From: Bryobacteraceae bacterium
GTDB taxonomy: Bacteria; Acidobacteriota; Terriglobia; Bryobacterales; Bryobacteraceae
Direction: 5' to 3'
Length of the DNA: 7,963 nucleotides
Assembly: GCA_947456995.1 (NCBI GenBank)
Contig: CANGVB010000142.1
Coordinates: 1 to 7,963, forward strand
Part shown: positions 6,702 to 7,963 of the stretch, one piece after another
How the letters are laid out: every line of letters starts with the position of its first letter
Numbering within the stretch: position 1 is the first letter of the stretch
Made by a program: the position numbers and the translations under genes
The notes under the pieces: model-generated
Database searches by the model: none
What the model was told of the DNA's origin: nothing
The model's input: only the letters and a program-made list of their open reading frames with translations

Positions 6702-7742
6702 CTAAGCGAGCGTCGGCAGATTGGCTCGGGCGTAGTCGATGCACTGCTGATTCAGCTTGTCTTCGAGGGCCAGCGCCTGCGCAGGGGTGAGGCCTGAGGT
6801 ACGTGGCAAGGGTTTCTTTGGCGGATGGTTGCGGACGTAGGCGATTAGCTTGGCGAGGTCCTTTGGTGGCACAGGGCTCTTTTCGTCGTAGACCTTCCAA
6901 TATTGGTCTGTAAAAATCGGGACCTTCAGTGGATCGCGAGTGAGCATTTCGAGCTGGAAGAGCATCTTCGGATCCTTCTTCTGGAATCGACTGACGATCG
7001 CCTTGAGGTCAAAATTGCCTTCACCGAAGGGTACTTCCGAGAGCAGGATACCGTCCTCGTAGAAGTCGACGCCGATGTCTTTAAAGCTGACAAAGATCGT
7101 GTAGGGTTCGAGAGTGTCCATGGTCTGTTCGGGGGTTTCGATCAGTGAGACGCTATTGACCAGGTCGAGACAAATGCCAACGTACTCGCTTTGGGTTGAG
7201 CGTACCCATTCGACCATCTCATCCGAGCGCCAGCCCTTGTGGTTCTCGATGGCGAGCTTCATCTTGTACTTGCGCAAGATGGGCTCGGCGCGGCGTACTG
7301 CCTCACGGCAGGTCTTGTCGAAGGCGTGGAACTCGGCGACGTTTTTGAACTGCTCATAGCGCCGGCCCGAGAAGGGGTCATGCACACAGACGACGCGGCC
7401 ATCCATCTCGGAGGCAGCTTTCACGGCAATCTCGTACTTTGGCAGATCAGCATCGGTACGGGGGGTGCGAACCAGGATCGTGGCCCGCATGTCGTATTTG
7501 TTCAACTGCGAGGCAATCTTTTTGATGTTGGCGGGGTCGAGATCGGGGGTGAAGTTTGTGTGAGCGGCACCGAGGCCCATGCTGTGGCAGTACTCGATAA
7601 TGTCCCAGTCTTTGCCCATGGCTTTGATGCGGGCGGTGAGGCCGGGGCCAGCCGAGCCCATGTTCTTGAGTACCTTCGCTGGGGCGGCGGCATTTGAAAG
7701 GCCGACTGCGGCGATGCCCGTGAGTGCGTTTCGTCTGGTCAT
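6702..7742 (-). CDS. exported sugar phosphate isomerase/epimerase-like TIM-barrel protein
   Basis: A 346-residue protein of the xylose-isomerase-like TIM-barrel superfamily (AP_endonuc_2 type). The N-terminus MTRRNALTGIAAVGLSNAAA has a twin-arginine pair (R3, R4) and a short Ala-rich hydrophobic stretch, which suggests Tat export; the motif is imperfect, with Ala where Phe is usual. The barrel covers about 40-285. Expected metal ligands are E166 in the AIENHKGW block, D193 in CLDLVNS, and E265 in FQLEML. The fourth is usually His in a THxKD block, but here the segment reads FVSFKDIG, placing S219 where His is expected. The family signatures LLSEVPFGEG (233-242) and TRDPLKVP (268-275) are present. 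Family members isomerise or epimerise sugars or inositols using a divalent metal; the substrate here is unknown and loss of one ligand may mean altered activity. The ATG at 7740-7742 is preceded by only a weak AAGACC. Confidence 0.88.
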   Translation of the reverse strand: MTRRNALTGIAAVGLSNAAAPAKVLKNMGSAGPGLTARIKAMGKDWDIIEYCHSMGLGAAHTNFTPDLDPANIKKIASQLNKYDMRATILVRTPRTDADLPKYEIAVKAASEMDGRVVCVHDPFSGRRYEQFKNVAEFHAFDKTCREAVRRAEPILRKYKMKLAIENHKGWRSDEMVEWVRSTQSEYVGICLDLVNSVSLIETPEQTMDTLEPYTIFVSFKDIGVDFYEDGILLSEVPFGEGNFDLKAIVSRFQKKDPKMLFQLEMLTRDPLKVPIFTDQYWKVYDEKSPVPPKDLAKLIAYVRNHPPKKPLPRTSGLTPAQALALEDKLNQQCIDYARANLPTLA

Positions 7743-7804
7743 TGGTCTTGCGACGATTGTATATCCACGGATTGGTGATCGCCAGCGTGACTTTCCAAAT
7801 TCAC
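7743..7804 (-). promoter_or_regulatory. short intergenic gap with a weak candidate -10 element
   Basis: This 62-bp gap precedes the TIM-barrel gene on the minus strand. It holds TACAAT (plus-strand 7756-7761), one mismatch from the TATAAT -10 consensus, 13 nt before the ATG. That would give a nearly leaderless transcript. No convincing -35 hexamer lies 16-18 nt upstream; the best is TGGCGA, with 3 of 6 matches. The gene may instead be read through from the gene upstream. Confidence 0.25.
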
Positions 7805-7963
7805 TTAATTCTTGACCAAAGCTGAAGCCAGCTTAGCTTCGCGGTGTTTGTCGACGATTTCTCGGGCTTCTGGCATGAGGGCCATTAGCTTGAGGGTGAG
7901 CAGGCCGGCGGTGGTTTTGCTGAGGTCGGTTTTGCGGACTTCGAACATGGGGAAGGTTGCGGG
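7805..7963 (-). CDS. unrecognised protein, C-terminal fragment
   Basis: The minus-strand frame is open from the window edge to a TAA at 7805-7807, giving 52 residues. The fragment begins PATFPMFEVRKTDLSKTTAG and ends KHREAKLASALVKN, with a Leu/Met-rich amphipathic helix between (LLTLKLMALMPEAREIV). It lies in line with the TIM-barrel and permease genes, 62 bp upstream, and its codon use (many C-ending codons) resembles theirs, which supports a real gene continuing beyond the window. An internal ATG would give a 47-residue product, but the open frame upstream of it favours a longer gene. I do not recognise the family. A 6-bp stem (AAGCTG/CAGCTT, 7819-7834) lies just before the stop. Confidence 0.6.
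   Translation of the reverse strand, partial: PATFPMFEVRKTDLSKTTAGLLTLKLMALMPEAREIVDKHREAKLASALVKN

Noticed and set aside
6385..6900. A 171-codon minus-strand frame spanning the isomerase-permease junction
   Set aside because: It is out of frame with both well-supported genes and has low-complexity Arg/Pro-rich composition.
7819..7834. AAGCTG/CAGCTT stem as a terminator of the partial gene
   Set aside because: The stem is only 6 bp, lies before the stop codon and is not followed by a T-run on the minus strand.

Overview
The window looks like a chromosomal segment from an Acidobacteriota member, possibly of the Bryobacter/Solibacter type. This rests on an 804-residue permease with two MacB/FtsX halves and no ATPase (the acidobacterial duplicated orphan permease type), a secreted xylose-isomerase-like TIM-barrel protein, a LytTR two-component pair and a NagX/DUF5009-like acyltransferase. 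No phage, insertion sequence, CRISPR array, tRNA or rRNA was seen. Coding density is very high, and no gene-free stretch exceeds 88 bases.

Layout. Positions 1-536 (+) hold the C-terminal half of a DUF5009/heparan-alpha-glucosaminide N-acetyltransferase-like membrane protein. It converges on, and overlaps by 50 bp, an MFS transporter of the anion:cation symporter type (487-1698, -). An 88-bp divergent control region (1699-1786) separates the MFS gene from a tight plus-strand operon (1787-4257). That operon encodes a secreted TPR-like protein ending in a CxxCH heme-attachment motif, a LytS/YehU-type four-helix sensor kinase 3 nt downstream, and a LytTR response regulator whose start overlaps the kinase stop by 7 nt. 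The operon's last stop codon shares a CTAG palindrome with the stop of the converging permease gene (4254-6668, -). Upstream of the permease, on the same strand, lie the TIM-barrel protein (6702-7742, -) and the 3' end of an unrecognised gene (7805-7963, -).

How the parts may work together. The most interesting unit is the 1787-4257 operon. The kinase has only short extracytoplasmic loops and no recognisable sensor domain, while the first gene encodes an exported protein with a terminal heme motif. This suggests, without proving, that the exported protein supplies the redox or ligand signal. The upstream region carries a near-perfect 10-bp direct repeat with 22-bp periodicity, the geometry expected of a LytTR-family operator, and a perfect 7-bp inverted repeat next to the first start codon. 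A perfect 10-bp inverted repeat also encloses the start codon of the orphan permease, a possible translational control element. The six-gene outline is otherwise ordinary for this phylum. The control-region readings are inferences from sequence geometry only.
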